In this document: positions 47,586 through 61,573 of the stretch, piece by piece | Layout: each line of letters begins with the position of its first letter | Position numbering within the stretch: the stretch's first letter is position 1 | Assembly: GCF_019925205.1 (NCBI RefSeq) | Contig: NC_083563.1 | Location: 9,300,001-9,364,000 of the forward strand | Length of the DNA: 64,000 nucleotides | From: Metopolophium dirhodum | Taxonomy: Eukaryota > Arthropoda > Insecta > Hemiptera > Aphididae | Direction of reading: 5' to 3' | The notes under the pieces: generated by a model | Told to the model about the DNA's origin: nothing | Seen by the model: the letters and a program-made list of their open reading frames with translations, nothing else | Database searches by the model: none | Program-made: the position numbers and the translations under genes

Positions 47586-50173
47586 TAAAAATAAGAAAAT
47601 ACAAGTTTATTAAATACATTATTGTTTTGTTGAGGGACTCGAAAATCCAGTGTCAATGTGTCACGTAAACTCCTCCGTCTATTGTTATTGTGTTCAGTAT
47701 TTCGTATGATTGCATAATAGCTTTCATTAATAAACTTTGAATTTGAACCTAGGTATTATACTTTAATTTAAATAATTAGGTACCTATATTATATTATTAT
47801 GGTCAGTATAGGTAGAAACACAACATGTGGCTTGTGATCGCGAGCTGTAAAGCAATAATTAGCAAATGTATCAAAGTTGTACTATATTTTTTTAATATTT
47901 AAATAATTTATTGTTAATCTCAACAATTTATTAGCATAATAGCTTCAGGTAGGTTAGTAAAAGTATAATTAATATTAAATTATCCATTCGTATATTATAA
48001 TGAAACACAAGAGACTTCAATATTGTCTTATTTGTCTCATTGTCTCGCTATATTTAACATATTAAGTGGAATTAACATCCTACACCGGACACCTATTGTA
48101 TACACCCTCAATATACATGATTAAAGTTAATATAATTTATAATTATAAATAATTGGAAGAACTTACATGTGACTATGTGAGGCGGTGTATCTTTAATTTG
48201 GGATTTTAAATCGTTAGTTACATTGGCCATCCGTTTTTTCCATAATAATAGTAACAGTTTTACAATATTCAGTAAGGCACCTACTAAACTATTAAGCTAC
48301 AAATCTATCATAACTTACATAATAATGCGATATCACAAATTAGTGGAGAAATTTATCACTACGATTTTCATACAAACATATAGAATTAAAACTCAATTTA
48401 TATGGAATTTTTAATAGATAGAGGAAACATTCATAATTTAAAAACGGAAATCATCTCTAATTAATTAATACGCGCGACGCAAACAATATGTAAACTGTAT
48501 ATAGGTGTGTTTCTAAAAAGTAAATACAACAGACAATATTATCATTTTGTAAAACATTCGTCAGAAGTTTTTTCAATATATTATTTTTATACATAATACA
48601 TAAATGTATATAATATGTATTAAAAGCGGACAATTTGTTATTTTTCTTAAAGGTTGAGATGTCGAAAACAACATGAACATACTAGAATTGTTAACATATA
48701 GGTTTAATATATATATGGTTATATTTAATTAAGTCATAAAAGTGCATGTACAATTAGTAAAAAAATGTATTTAATCATGAGATAAGTATTTTTTTTTTAA
48801 TAATAAACATAATATATTGAAACTTAAGATTGAGATCACAAATAGTAGGTAAATTAGTTTCATTATCAGTTATTAATAAAGTAGATGTAAAAATAACATT
48901 TAAATTTAAATATTAATGACAAAATAAATATACTCTGGCAAAATTGGAAGAAAACAATTATTAATATAATATTTATATTATTATTATTATTATATGCAAA
49001 TTCACACTTAACTATTACAATAAAATATTATAAGTATTATTATAACTCATCTGAAAACATTAAAATTTTATCTACCAATTACCAACAATAATTACCAATA
49101 GCTAAGACCCAAATTTGTTTAATTTTGTGCATTTGATTTATCATAAACATTTTAAAATATTTTAAATCTAATGTTTTGATTAAGTTATATTTTTACCTAA
49201 CTTAAAAAATAAGTAAACATATAATATATTGGCACTTATAATAACCCCTGGAAATCCTTTTCCCGTGATTGTCTTTACCCTCAATTGTTTCTTCTTTTGT
49301 GGTCATATTTATACTATTTGGTAATTAAAATGTCCTCTCAGATAACACTTTTCATCGATTAACATGTATTGATTTAATCTTTTATTATTAATAAGGTTCG
49401 GATTTTCAGTACCTATTTTAAATGTTGTACTAAATTATCTTTATTATTAATAAAAATTAAAAAGTGCCTACTGTTATAACTACTATAACAACTACCTTAT
49501 TAGAGTTTATAAACAAAGAAAATTTTAAAAGTCAGATTACGTTAAATATAACTAAACACAATTAAATTAAAAACAAATTAATAAGGAATCATTTTCAAAC
49601 CTTACTATTCAAATTTATTTTTAGCCAAAAAATGAATTAAGTTATTGAATTAATAGTTCTCATTACTATCCACACTACTTTATATATATAATTTATAAAT
49701 CAATTCAAAACACGCACACGTTTAAAAAATCCTACATCTAAATTTAAAATATGTTGATGGTCTGTTTACAAACTACAATACAAGGCAAATAATACCTACA
49801 TTAAATACGCATTTGCAATTAATTCATCAAAAAAAAGTTAAGTGTTTTGGTGATTTATAAGCAATTTATTGTTAAGTTGTAGTAAATATAGTCGATGGTG
49901 TATCGAGTTTTAACTTTTAATTTATACGTAATAGGTACTTTTGATTTATGAATACTATTACAATAGTCAGAATATCAGATAAAAGTATTAGCATAGTGAA
50001 TGATAAACCTATTATCAAATTACTTGTCTATTATTAATATGATATGATTTACGCGCACTTTGCCCTGTATTACAAGTAAACAGCTAAAATGTCGTGGGAA
50101 TAAAATTAATGGTTGATCAAAAACAAATAGAATTCAGATATGAAATGTAAACATAACCTAGTAGTAACGAATT
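47586..50173. other. AT-rich intergenic DNA downstream of the neprilysin gene
   Basis: No exon, RNA gene or defined repeat was recognised. It would contain the 3' UTR of the - strand neprilysin gene next to 50174, but I did not place its end with confidence. Confidence 0.4.
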
Positions 50174-53100
50174 CTACCAAACAATGCACTTATCGACGGG
50201 ATTCATTCGAGATCCAGACGGACATTCATATGCTTTGGCAAAATCATCGGAATTCGACAAGGGACCCCAAACTCTTGTGGGCCCCGGCGAGTGCACGGAG
50301 GATCTGACTTTAGTCAGTGCGTCTTCTGGTCGCATTGAACCACACCAGATTTGCGCGTAATTTAAAAAGAACAGTTGGTCGTGTGTCATGTCAATACCAG
50401 GAAGTAATGGTTCTTCTCCATGTTTGGTCACCCATTTCTTATAGGCCTGAAAACAATTTATTTTTGCTGTAAGGTTCCCAATATATGTGTTTCTAAGATA
50501 TGGACGGTCGATATGAGAAGAGCGTCAATTCACTTTTTAGTTTTTAGTAATTTTCATATTATACAATATAGATTAAGATTGTAGGAAATGAAACATTTTA
50601 TTGTCTACTAAAAAGTTTCTATTATAGACTGGACACTTTATATAGGTACACAACAACCGTCCATATTATCAAATATAATTTGTGAGTTCGCACCGTTTTA
50701 GGTACCACTTTTGTTCAATACGCTCATCACGTCATATTATAGTCGTATTTATATATCGAGGTTATAATACGTTGGATTTCAAGGCAATATAAATAATAAA
50801 AATCACTTAAAATGTGAAAAGGGACAAAAAAAAGCCTTTATATTATATACATAATATATAACATAAAAAATCAATTAAAAAATTTAACAGGTTTCAACCA
50901 AATCGACTAATTTTTATTTAAAAAAAATTCATTACCATATACTTAGATAAATTGTCTTCGGAAGAAAGTTGACAGTTGGGACTAAAATTTTTTTTCCTAC
51001 ACAAATACTTTCTCGATAGTCGATAATAAAGCACATTAAAGGTTATTTTAAAGTTTTAAACATAACATCGACCATACGCATCGTTTTTTCAAGCTCTTGC
51101 TGATTTGTACCATAAATTTGTATAAAAGTATTATGATCAATCGTTAATTAAACACAAAAAAATCAAAAATTTTTATCTATTACTTTATAAATTAAATTAA
51201 ACACATTTTTACATTAGAATTATTTTTCTATCCTGTCCGTAAAAAAATCCATTTGCCTTCAAATCCGAACTCCTATACTGACAAAGTTTTTAAATATATA
51301 TACCCGAAATGACTGTTTAAGTCCACCGTTGTCAGCTATGTTTTCGCCCTGAGTCATGCGTCCATTAACGTGTAAATTTACTTCTTGCATTTTGTACTTT
51401 GAATACTGATCCACCATACACTGAGCTTTTTCCCTGAACGTATATATTGTTTTAGAATCCCACCACTCGATCATATTACCATTCTTATCAAACTGCCGAC
51501 CTTTAAACAGAAATTTAAATTGTGTTGAAATATTCAAGTAATATTAATTATCTGCAAACGAGGTAGGTATACTTTGACATTAGGCAATAAAAACATTAGC
51601 CATTAGGTACCTTTATCGTCGAATCCATGAGTGATCTCGTGACCGATTACTACGCCGATCCCACCGTAATTTAAGGATTTAGGAAAATGTTGACTATAAA
51701 ATAAAGGTTGAAGAATACCAGCAGGAATGACTAATAAATTAAAATCCAATTTATTATTACTTATTACGTATTATACATTTACATAATATGTTATGACTAC
51801 TGACTATATGTAAATTAAACTTACCAATATGATTTTTATTCGGATTATAAAATGCATTAACAACTGCAGGTTCTGTTGACCATTTATCTTTATCAACTGG
51901 TTTTCTTAGTCTTTCTAAATTTTGATAAGCGTCGAATTTTAACACATTGAACACGTTAAGAATAAACTGATTTTCGGTGACATTTAACTAATAATATACA
52001 AAAATTCAAAATAATGGAAAAGATTTTATTCCTAAACCTTTGAAATATACCATTATATATTCTTTTTCCAACTCGTCCGGATCTGTTAGCACTTCTGGGT
52101 ATCCGATTCGTTCTTTCATAGCATCCGCCTTTGCTTTGGCCACTATTCTTGTTTGTTCGTCCATCCAATGGTTTTCATTTAGAAGTTCATTGAATGCTTC
52201 TCTAATTGATTCTATCATATCCATAGCAGTCACCTTATTAAAAATATATGATAAAACCGTATATTTTCTACTTCATATTGTAAAATATATTTCAAATTAG
52301 TTTTTTTTAAATATTTAAGTTTTAATCGTACTTTACTCTCCAAGCTGAAATTATCTCTTATAAATAAAGCACCAACTGCCATCCCAAGTCGTTTATTGGT
52401 CCAATCAACACAATCTCTCCACCTACTCCGTTCATTAAGAATTCCTAAAAGTATTTTCTTAAAGTTTAATCTTTTGTACTGAAAATCATCAATCATATGC
52501 GGAAGTACAGTGCTTTGAACTAGTCTCCAGATAATGTAATTGTGAATAACCCTATAAAAAATAAATTTTAAATTGTCCTGTTATCAAGAACCAAAATATA
52601 ATAGTTTCCCGTTAGTTTTCAGTCATTAATATACCTCCTGTCAGTTTTTTTTAATAGATGACCGAGTTGTGTAAAGTATGACATTGCATAACTCACTACA
52701 GGTTCCTGGTCAGAAAGTTTAATTTGCAAAATAGTTTTCAAATATAATTGCCAATCAAATTCTGGAACATGTTTTTGTAAATCTTTCAGTGGAAGTTTTA
52801 AATATGTGCCAGTCGTGTCATGTCTATCGGTTTCCGTTTGTGTAATCTACATATTATAATAATTTAACATTAAACCATTTTAAAACATAAAGTAGTTAAT
52901 AGACACTAAATGTACTCACATTCGCTATTTCAATTTCAAATTCAATAATTTTTAATAGTTCAAAAGGTGCTGTTGACTTATTTGCCCCTAATAACACAGC
53001 TACTTCAGACATATATTTATGATAGGCTTGTAGTGCTTCAGCGCTACTGTCTTTTAAGAAATAATCTCTGCTTGGTAGTCCCAGTTGCATTTGATCCAAC

Positions 53101-56100
53101 TAAATTTTATAAAAAAAAACGTAAAAAGATGGTAATAACAGTAGTAATAATATTCTTTACTTAACACTTAATTAAGCATAAATGTAAAAGCCAATACGAT
53201 AATAATATTGTTTTATTGTCTAATTGTTTGGTCTTACTATGTAGATGCGACTACATTAATGTCTTACTTTTTTCGCACCTGAAGGATGTTTACAGAAGAG
53301 TTTTTATCATCTGGCCCAACCCATGGTTCAATTATGATTCCTTCATTGAATTCTTTTTTCAATCGACCGAGCAAGACTTCAATACTGTAATCAGGTGGTC
53401 GCCAATTTGAATCGATCACCGGCCAGCCTCCAACTGATTTTAAGAGCTCGCGAATAGGCATGTCTCCAATATGTCTGATTTGAGCTAAACTCAAGGGGGT
53501 ATATGTTTAAATTTAATATTCAGAATCCCTCAAAATAATATGGGTAGGTACTTACTAATATTCATGCATGATTTATAAAATAGCTTTGCTTTAATTGTTG
53601 CTGAACTGTCAAGTCGATTTACTGATTCTTCCAGAAGACCTAAATAAAAAAAGTACATTTAAAGATATGTATAGATACAAGTATAGGGCCTGTATTATAC
53701 ACTATTTTTTAATACCTACTACTCGTAATACTTTAATAAAATATATACATTTGTTTTTAAATTTTAAAATAAAGCTTTAAGTAATTTATATTTCTGTATG
53801 GTTGAAGCTGTTTTAGTAATTTGAAATTTGAATTAAAAGAACTTAAATTTCGAAGTTTTATAAGAAAAAAATTCAAAATTCAGATTTTCTACGTAATATT
53901 TTAGTTGTTCCTCATTTTATAACAAATTAAAACTTAGTAGTATAATTATCAGTAAGTAATTACCGTATTATTAAACTATGTATTGTAGGTACTAAGGATA
54001 ATAATCAATTATAATAGGTAGGTTGAAAGATGTGAGAGTAGATGCTATGATTTTAATGATGTATCATTGTTAACTGCCGATTGGCGTAAAAATATAAAAA
54101 TAAATAAATAAATAATATTACACCTCTACAGAATTAGATTGTCACAACTCAAAATAGATTTCTCAGAATCTAAATTAACTCATAAAATATATGTACAAAG
54201 TTTTGACTGACGAAAGTTATTAAAAATATCGAAAAAATATGAAAAAATGACCCAAAAGAGCTGAAATATAATAAATAGTTAAATTAATAAAATGTGATAA
54301 ATAATGGGAATAGTATGACGAGGTGGAACTTTAAAATTTAAAATTTTCAATTGAGTTCGGTAAAAGCTTAGTAAGAAATTATATATTTGCAATATGTCTC
54401 GAATGAACATGACTAGATAAATGTATAAACTTTACTGATAGAGTCATAATCATATGGAGGACAAGGAACCTATAGAGAATAAGCAGCAAATTATAGAAAA
54501 TTGCATTGAATCCTTTCAACCACTAAGGAATCAATATATAATAATAATAATCTTTAATCTTTTGACGAACGGTCCATTTATATCCAAGGATTTAAAAATA
54601 TTGTTAACAATAGATGTCCTGATTATGTGTTTTATAATACATATTATACTATTGTTATGTATTTATAAGTTATAAGTAAATACCGACGCGCTCTAGAAAA
54701 ATGTGAAAAGTTGCGTGATATAAAAACCTTAAAATTTGTCTAAATAATTTGAAAACTTCAATATGTAGACATAGATAAAAATAATAATATACGTAATGCT
54801 AAAAAGTTTCAATTAAAATAAAATATCAATATAAAATCGTTAGAGGAAAAATCGTAGTTCTTTATTTGAATATTCGATTACGTAAAACTTTTTTAAACTT
54901 TGAACGTCTAATTAAAAATGGATTGTGCTTTTGTATTTTATTTTAGATATTTTTAGAAAACTGATAGGAAATCTTGTATTAAATGTCAAACAAGCGGCTT
55001 AGCTAATAAAATACTAATTTCAAAATATCTACTTCAATCATTCATTTATATTTAAAAAAAAATCTTACTTAAGTAATTTTATTTTAAATATAACTGGAAT
55101 TTTCTAAAGGGATTTAACCCCTATAGGTTATAGTACCAACTAGATACAATTTCTCATCAGAAACCACACTCTATGTTGATTATTGAAAACATTTTTTTGC
55201 TCCAAAACGTGATAACACAAAAATAAAATTAACGAAATTATCAAAAATACCGGTTTACAATATCATTCTAAAACCAACACATTCATTGCCGCACTCAGAA
55301 TCTAAAATAACTTTTTATCACCACAAGAAAAATGGTATATAAAATCAAAATAGATATTTGAAAATATATGGTCTTGATTTATATTAAAAATACCAAAAAT
55401 TAGAATCAAAGTATAAAATAAAATGAATATATTTGGCAAATCACGCTGTAAATAATACAGTTCCTTAAAATTTCAGTAGGTATAATTACAAAATACAATA
55501 CTTAATTTTTAAATTAGAAATCAATAATTTTTATATGGACAACTAACCTTTTAAAATAACTTGTAATCGATCAGCAAGCACTTCAAATGTGTTGATACTG
55601 CTTTTATCTTCAGGAATTAAATGCCTTTTATCCCAGGTACCACAAGCATATTGATAAAAATCGTCACACGGATCTGCTGTTGGATCCATTGCTGACAATA
55701 ATGAAGCAGCTATAAAATATATAATGAATAATGATAAAAATAATTGCACATAATATTTATACATTACATTACACATTACAATTATTTGTTTTTAATAATA
55801 ATAGGGAACATTAAGATAAAACTATTTCACTAAAAATAAATGCAATATAGTGCAGTTACTATGTGCCTTATATAATATAGTTAATCCAACCAGTTACAAA
55901 TAATTAACTAATTACCTGCATCCTAGTTTTTTTTATTTTAGACCTCAATTGGCAGTACAGTATTAATTTTATTGCTACCTACCTTTGTTTATTCATGAAA
56001 TTAAAAAAAAAACACCTAAGAGAATTAATAACAGTACTTGAGATACTATAAATTAATTTTAGATATATATGATTTTAATGTTAAATCTTAATTGGAGAAG

Positions 56101-57972
56101 TAAAAATGTAAGACAGCATAACTATAAAACACTAAAATTATTTAACGAAATATTGTTCAATACATTGTGTAATAAAACTTATTAATATAAATGTCGTATT
56201 TGAAAAAAAAAATCGTTTTGTCAATTAACTTTAAAAATTCATTTAAGTAATTTTACCTATGTAAAAATGTGTTATAGAAGTATTTTATTAATAGTAAAAT
56301 GTAATTTAAATTGTACATAAATTATAAATCTCATTCTATTAAAATTTAAAATACTAACTCAAATACTCAATAGATTTGAAAAAAAACCTTAATGATGAGT
56401 TGTATTAAATATTAATACAAGTTATAACACTGTTACAAGAAAATCTAATCACACCGTGTTTTTTCGTTTATTCGATGGGGATCTTTAATAATAAAAATTA
56501 TAAAAATAAATGTAATATACTAATATGTAAATATATTTACCTACCTGTTTTAACACATTCTTCTTTCATACATATGTTGGGTTCATTGTTTGAGAACCAG
56601 TTACCTATAATAATTAAACAATAATACAATGAAATTATTATAAATATTATTTAAATATAATAATATCTAATAATAATAATCAGTGTAAGATGTCGTTGTT
56701 ATTGAATATTGATTAATGATTGCTAATATTAATAGTGTCAAGGTCAATTAAAACCGGTCGCATTGATGTCCTATAGGCATTTTTAATGACTAAAAGTTGT
56801 ACAAGTCATATTATTATGAAAGATTTTGACAAATAATGTACACTTTATGTACTTGATACGGGTTTTTTTCGAACTATTGTCAACATTGTGTGTTTTGATT
56901 TAATACTTTATAGATATGTATAAGTATAACCTTATAGCTATTTGTGGTTATGCTTTTGTAATTTTTGACACTGGAGTCTGGAAGCAAGGTTTCTTGATGT
57001 AATTTATAGAAATATATTATAAGTACGAATCGGGCGGCAATAATTTTTAACGCTGAATTATAACTGAAGGTTATTTTATTTACTTCCGATAAAATTGTTT
57101 GAATGATATAAACAAAATATAGTGGACATTCTTTAGACTGTTATAGAAGCGACTATAGGGGTTGTAATTATAGTAATACTTCTTATCCTGATAAATTTTG
57201 GATCAATTATTATTGCATTACAAAAATGTATTGTGAACATGCGCATAATACATTTTAATTTTTAAGTTAATAATTTTTTCAAAAATTAATGCTAATACAT
57301 TTTAAATCTCGTGTATTCAAAATCACAATTACATTTTTATTGCATAATAGATAGTTGATGAAAAAACTTTAAATAATAATAAAACAATTGTATGAACAAA
57401 TGTTTCCACTAGTTTTCTTTCATAATTTAGAATTATAATTAGAAAATGAATTTGATATATTATTATGTATATATTTTTCACCGGTGAAATTAGTCAATTT
57501 ATTACCTAGTTTTTATATCGTAAATGTTGTATTTAATGATGAAATCAATAAATTTATCGTAACATATATACTTACTTTTACATTTTTGATCTTTAGCTCC
57601 AAATGTGCATTCTATTTTCACGAAAAAATACACCAACGAGACGAGTAAGGTGAAAAACACTGTAAGACAAACGAAAAGTACTAGTTTTTCCGTGTTTGTT
57701 TCGGGTACCAATATCCGATAACACGTAGAGCTCGTTTTATGTCTAGGCACTTGTATAGGGCTAACGTCACGGACACGAAACTTGCTCTTGGATGGTCGTT
57801 CGTCAGGTGATGTAATCCGTACATCGGGTACTTTTTGATACTGTCTCCCGAAATATCCATTGTTTGTCACCTCATTGACTTTTGTGTTTCCAACCTCTAA
57901 ATCATCATTACATGGTCTGAGCGGAGACCCTTCTTTACACGTTATGGTCGTAGGAGAATTATTCGTCATCAT
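50174..57972 (-). CDS. Neprilysin-like zinc metallopeptidase (M13 family), complete
   Basis: A type II membrane ectopeptidase that cleaves small peptides outside the cell. The 13 coding exons are 57972-57576, 56604-56545, 55709-55548, 53639-53556, 53484-53279, 53099-52920, 52846-52635, 52551-52332, 52233-52051, 51987-51825, 51730-51611, 51500-51304, 50446-50174. All have GT-AG junctions and matching phases: 2457 nt, 818 residues. Residues 1-96 are cytoplasmic and ~97-118 a membrane anchor. The ectodomain opens with the conserved ...MDPTADPCDDFYQYACGTW block. NAFY at 612-615 is the substrate-binding motif, HEITH at 653-657 binds zinc with its two histidines, and ENIAD at 715-719 supplies the glutamate ligand. 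The C-terminus is NPVDKCIVW, matching the family's C-x-V/I-W end. All catalytic residues I can check are present, so it is likely active. Which of the several insect neprilysins it is cannot be told here. Confidence 0.95.
55030..55305 (-). repeat. GATTCTGAGC-type repeat, inverted copy in a neprilysin intron
   Basis: Read on the - strand it begins TTTTAGATTCTGAGTGCGGC-AATGAATGTGTTGGTTTTA, matching the element start at 17850. It contains ATGAGAAATTGTATCTAGTTGGTAC, matching the internal GTGAATCTAGTTGGTAC block. It lies in the large third intron of the neprilysin gene. The intron's other content is AT-rich without a recognised gene. Confidence 0.55.
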
Positions 57973-60911
57973 GATTTATTTCAATTTATAAAAATCCCAT
58001 TTCATAATTTATCCAACAATTAATTTTGGTGTATAAAATATTAATTTTAATTGTTTTCATGTTGTTTTTGTAATCTTCATAAACGGCTCTCTAAAAAAAT
58101 ATATTATTGAAAACAATTTGAACACAATAATTATTGTAAACATTTTAAATTATATTGATCGAAGAATTTAAAATTGATTCATTATACCCCCTTAGAATTG
58201 TTGAGTAATGTAATTATCTTATTAAAAAAGTTTTTAATAAAAAACCTATTTGTTTCCATGCGCATATACGCTTGCATTTGTTTGTAACATATTAAAAATA
58301 CGCTTGTACTTTTTCATAAGATATTAAAAAGCCTCAAAAGATGTCATGCTCTAATGTGGCCACTATATAATATATTGGACACAAGTTGTACTTTACAAAA
58401 AGGTAATTTATTTGAATTTTTTAAAAACTGTGGCAAAAAAAGTATTTAAAAGTAATTTTTAATTTTCAAACGTACCTTGCCCAAGTTATTTTCTTTCTAA
58501 ATTGTTATTTAATTAATTGAATATTATAGGTAGTGAAAGCGTAGATTATTAGATTATTGAATATGTGATTCATTGCAACTCATATACAGGTTAACATTAA
58601 ATTATTTGTTCAATACCTATTGAACTATGAAGTATGTAAATAGTTTAGTTCTTTAAGTAACAAAATATAGTCAGCATATAGCCATATAGGTGAACCTAAA
58701 GTTTATTACCTACTGTGAATGTTATTAATTTAAACTCATTGAAACATCAATGCATTTGGAAAATGATTCTGAGCAGAGATGAATTTACCAAAGATTAGCA
58801 AAGATCCTACAAAGAACTGGTTCTAAAAAAACTTCCAAAATAAAATGTTCAAAATTATTCAATTAACATTTTTTTTTGATTTATTTTGACCCCGAGACCT
58901 CACGAGTATTTATTTATACACATACACACACACATATTTTTAACTAATTAATTAATTATTCATTCATTTGTACGCCAACTATACATTTAATATATTATTA
59001 TGTAATAAAATAAAAATAATAAACTACGATTTTAAAATTTAAACTACATTATTCATCAGCTTTTTTATTTTTTAATAAATTAATTGATGCAATTAAAATT
59101 TAAAAAAATGTATTCAGGTATATAGCTATTACAATAGTAATAAACATAAACAAAAAGGAAAAATCACAATTTGTAATTATTTAATAATACTATAAATTTG
59201 AATCCAGAAATATTATATATTTATATAGGTAGGTATATATATTTTTCGAAGTATAAAGTTGTAAGCATTTTATGTAGAAACTTATACATTTCTCAATTTT
59301 CAATATGATTATATGAATATATTTGATATTCAGAAATATAGAAATTCTAATAATATGTTTATTGTTCGTGAAATAGCGAAAATAATCCAAATATATCTAG
59401 AAATATTTATTTTATAAAATAAAATATGATTTTTAAATTATTTAAAAAAAATTGTTTTAATGGTGAGTATTTTTAGCTCATGAATAATGTGTAAATGTAT
59501 AGGTACATAAATTATATATATATGTGACATTTTTTAAAACTTACTGTACTATTAGAAGTCGTCTAATATAATATATACACGCAATGGCATGTATCACGTT
59601 AGTTTACAAGAATCTTATTTACAAGGATCAGCGTTGTAATGTATCACGGAAATTGTAAACAAAAATAAGCTAAGACACACTACAAGTAAGTAAAGCAACT
59701 GTCGAGAACCTAAAACTACACTAGTATCCGTTTAAAGAGACTGACTGCTTTATATACGAGTGAACTTGATGAAAAAAATAACACAATACTATACCTAAGT
59801 ATATTATCATTCGACAACCTTCGACTACTTTCGCCACGGGCACGCGCTTCCTTTTTCGCGCTGATTCTTTCTCACGGGTGCCAATCAATGCCTACTTTCC
59901 TGAAAAACGCACCAATTATTATGATTGATCAACAGCTTCCGAAAGAAATCACACCGCCATAATATAGTTAATAATAAATATAACGACGTCGAAAATCGTT
60001 TGTGCGTTATGAACTAATTAAATTTATAGACTTAATCGATCCGTTCAATACATTAAAATGACACAACAAACAAAACAAAAACTACATTGTTAAAATAATG
60101 GGCGTTTTACAAAAATTTGAAACAGGTAGCATGAAAAAAAAAATGAAACCAGGATGCTGCACTGTGTTCCGGCGACAAGGATATGCAATCAATAAACACC
60201 AAAAGAGCTAGCACGTAGTTTCGTAACATGATCCTAGATGGAGCTAAAATTATGAAAGGAAAATAGGTAGCAAATTAATATTAAATAATTAAAATTTGTC
60301 AATTGTTTCTTGTCTATTTATATCTTTAAACGTTCTATTAAAATGCATTATGTTACAAACTTACAGTATATTATATATAATATGTAATACATAATATAAT
60401 ATCTTATTAAGTTATCCTATTATAACTTTTTGCATTTTATTATTCCAATCATACAAAATAATTTAAAAAAATATTTATTATTGAATATTAATATTTGTAA
60501 TAATTATTAATCTTAAAATTAAGAAAATATATATTATCATCTGTTTCGTAAATAATAAAAATTAAAAATACTCACAATATTTATAATAATTATCTAGTAC
60601 CTACTGCAATATCGTTGAATTTTGATCATTTACGCCACACGCAACACATTTATTACTTAGTCATTGTTACTATAGTGAAATGATTTAGTAATACTTGGTA
60701 ATACACCAACAAATATTTATGATCGTTGTAGGCTCGTTGCCCGTATACATAAAGTCATATGGATTGATTTTGTAATTCTATGTATAATCACGTACGTGGT
60801 ACGTATTAATTAATAAACAAAAAATTGTCTTTGTCTTTTGTATTATCTTCTCAATTTCTAACTATAACAAGAAACATGCAACGACCAAGCAGGAGGTGCC
60901 TAACCTTTCAA
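57973..60911. other. Region upstream of the neprilysin ATG
   Basis: No coding exon was recognised. A GC-richer patch at about 59820-59885 and a TATATAAAG on the - strand at 59756-59748 are possible promoter parts of the neprilysin gene, but I could not trace a 5' UTR exon. A repeat fragment with GATTCTGAGCAGAGATG lies at 58764-58780. The rest is AT-rich. Confidence 0.35.
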
Positions 60912-61565
60912 CAGTCTTGTAAAGTATTTGAGTAAAAGTATTTAAATACTTTTATAGTATTTAGAATACTTTTTAAATACTTTTTGGTTTAAGTATTTGG
61001 AAAGTATTTTAAATACTGTCTTGGACGTATTTGTATTTAAAAATCAAATACTTTTGAAAATTCAAACAAATTATTCGTCGGTCGTCAATTTTTTGTTTTG
61101 AAAATTATTATACTATTTTATTTATAAATTATAAAAATATTTTTCTTTCATAATTGTTGAGAACTCCTGTCCCCTAGCTCTGTATATCCACATCATTTAT
61201 ATTTCATTAAGAACTGTTTAATTAGGTACCTATTATTAAAGAATTTCTATAATATAACAAGTTTTATTTATTTTCATTTTTCAGTATACAATTGAAAGTG
61301 GTACAAAAAGTTCTAGTAATACCTAGGTGAATGTATCATGACAATTTTAAATAAGTAGTAGTAAAATTAATTTAGAAAATTAACTAGTGGAAAAGTAAAA
61401 TAAAAAAAAGTATTTGAAAAGTATTTAAATACATGGCAAGTATTTATATTTTGTTCTTAAATACTTTTTCTTAAAAGTATTTGAAATGTATTTTAAATAC
61501 TTTCTGAATGGATGTATTTGTATCTGTATTTAAATACAATTTTAAAAGTATCATTTACAAGACTG
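60912..61565. mobile_element. hAT-type non-autonomous element with 8-bp target duplication
   Basis: The termini are CAGTCTTGTAAA (60912) and, inverted, TTTACAAGACTG (61554-61565). The 8-bp direct repeat CCTTTCAA flanks it exactly (60904-60911 and 61566-61573), which is the duplication length typical of hAT transposons. Next to each end the element is packed with AAGTATTT/AAATACTT blocks (the TATTTAAATAC type), also common in hAT elements. It is 654 bp long with no transposase. Confidence 0.92.
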
Positions 61566-61573
61566 CCTTTCAA

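Noticed and set aside
54454..54675. 73-codon + frame with a hydrophobic end inside a neprilysin intron
   Set aside because: Single-frame noise in AT-rich intronic DNA. The opposite strand is the transcribed gene.
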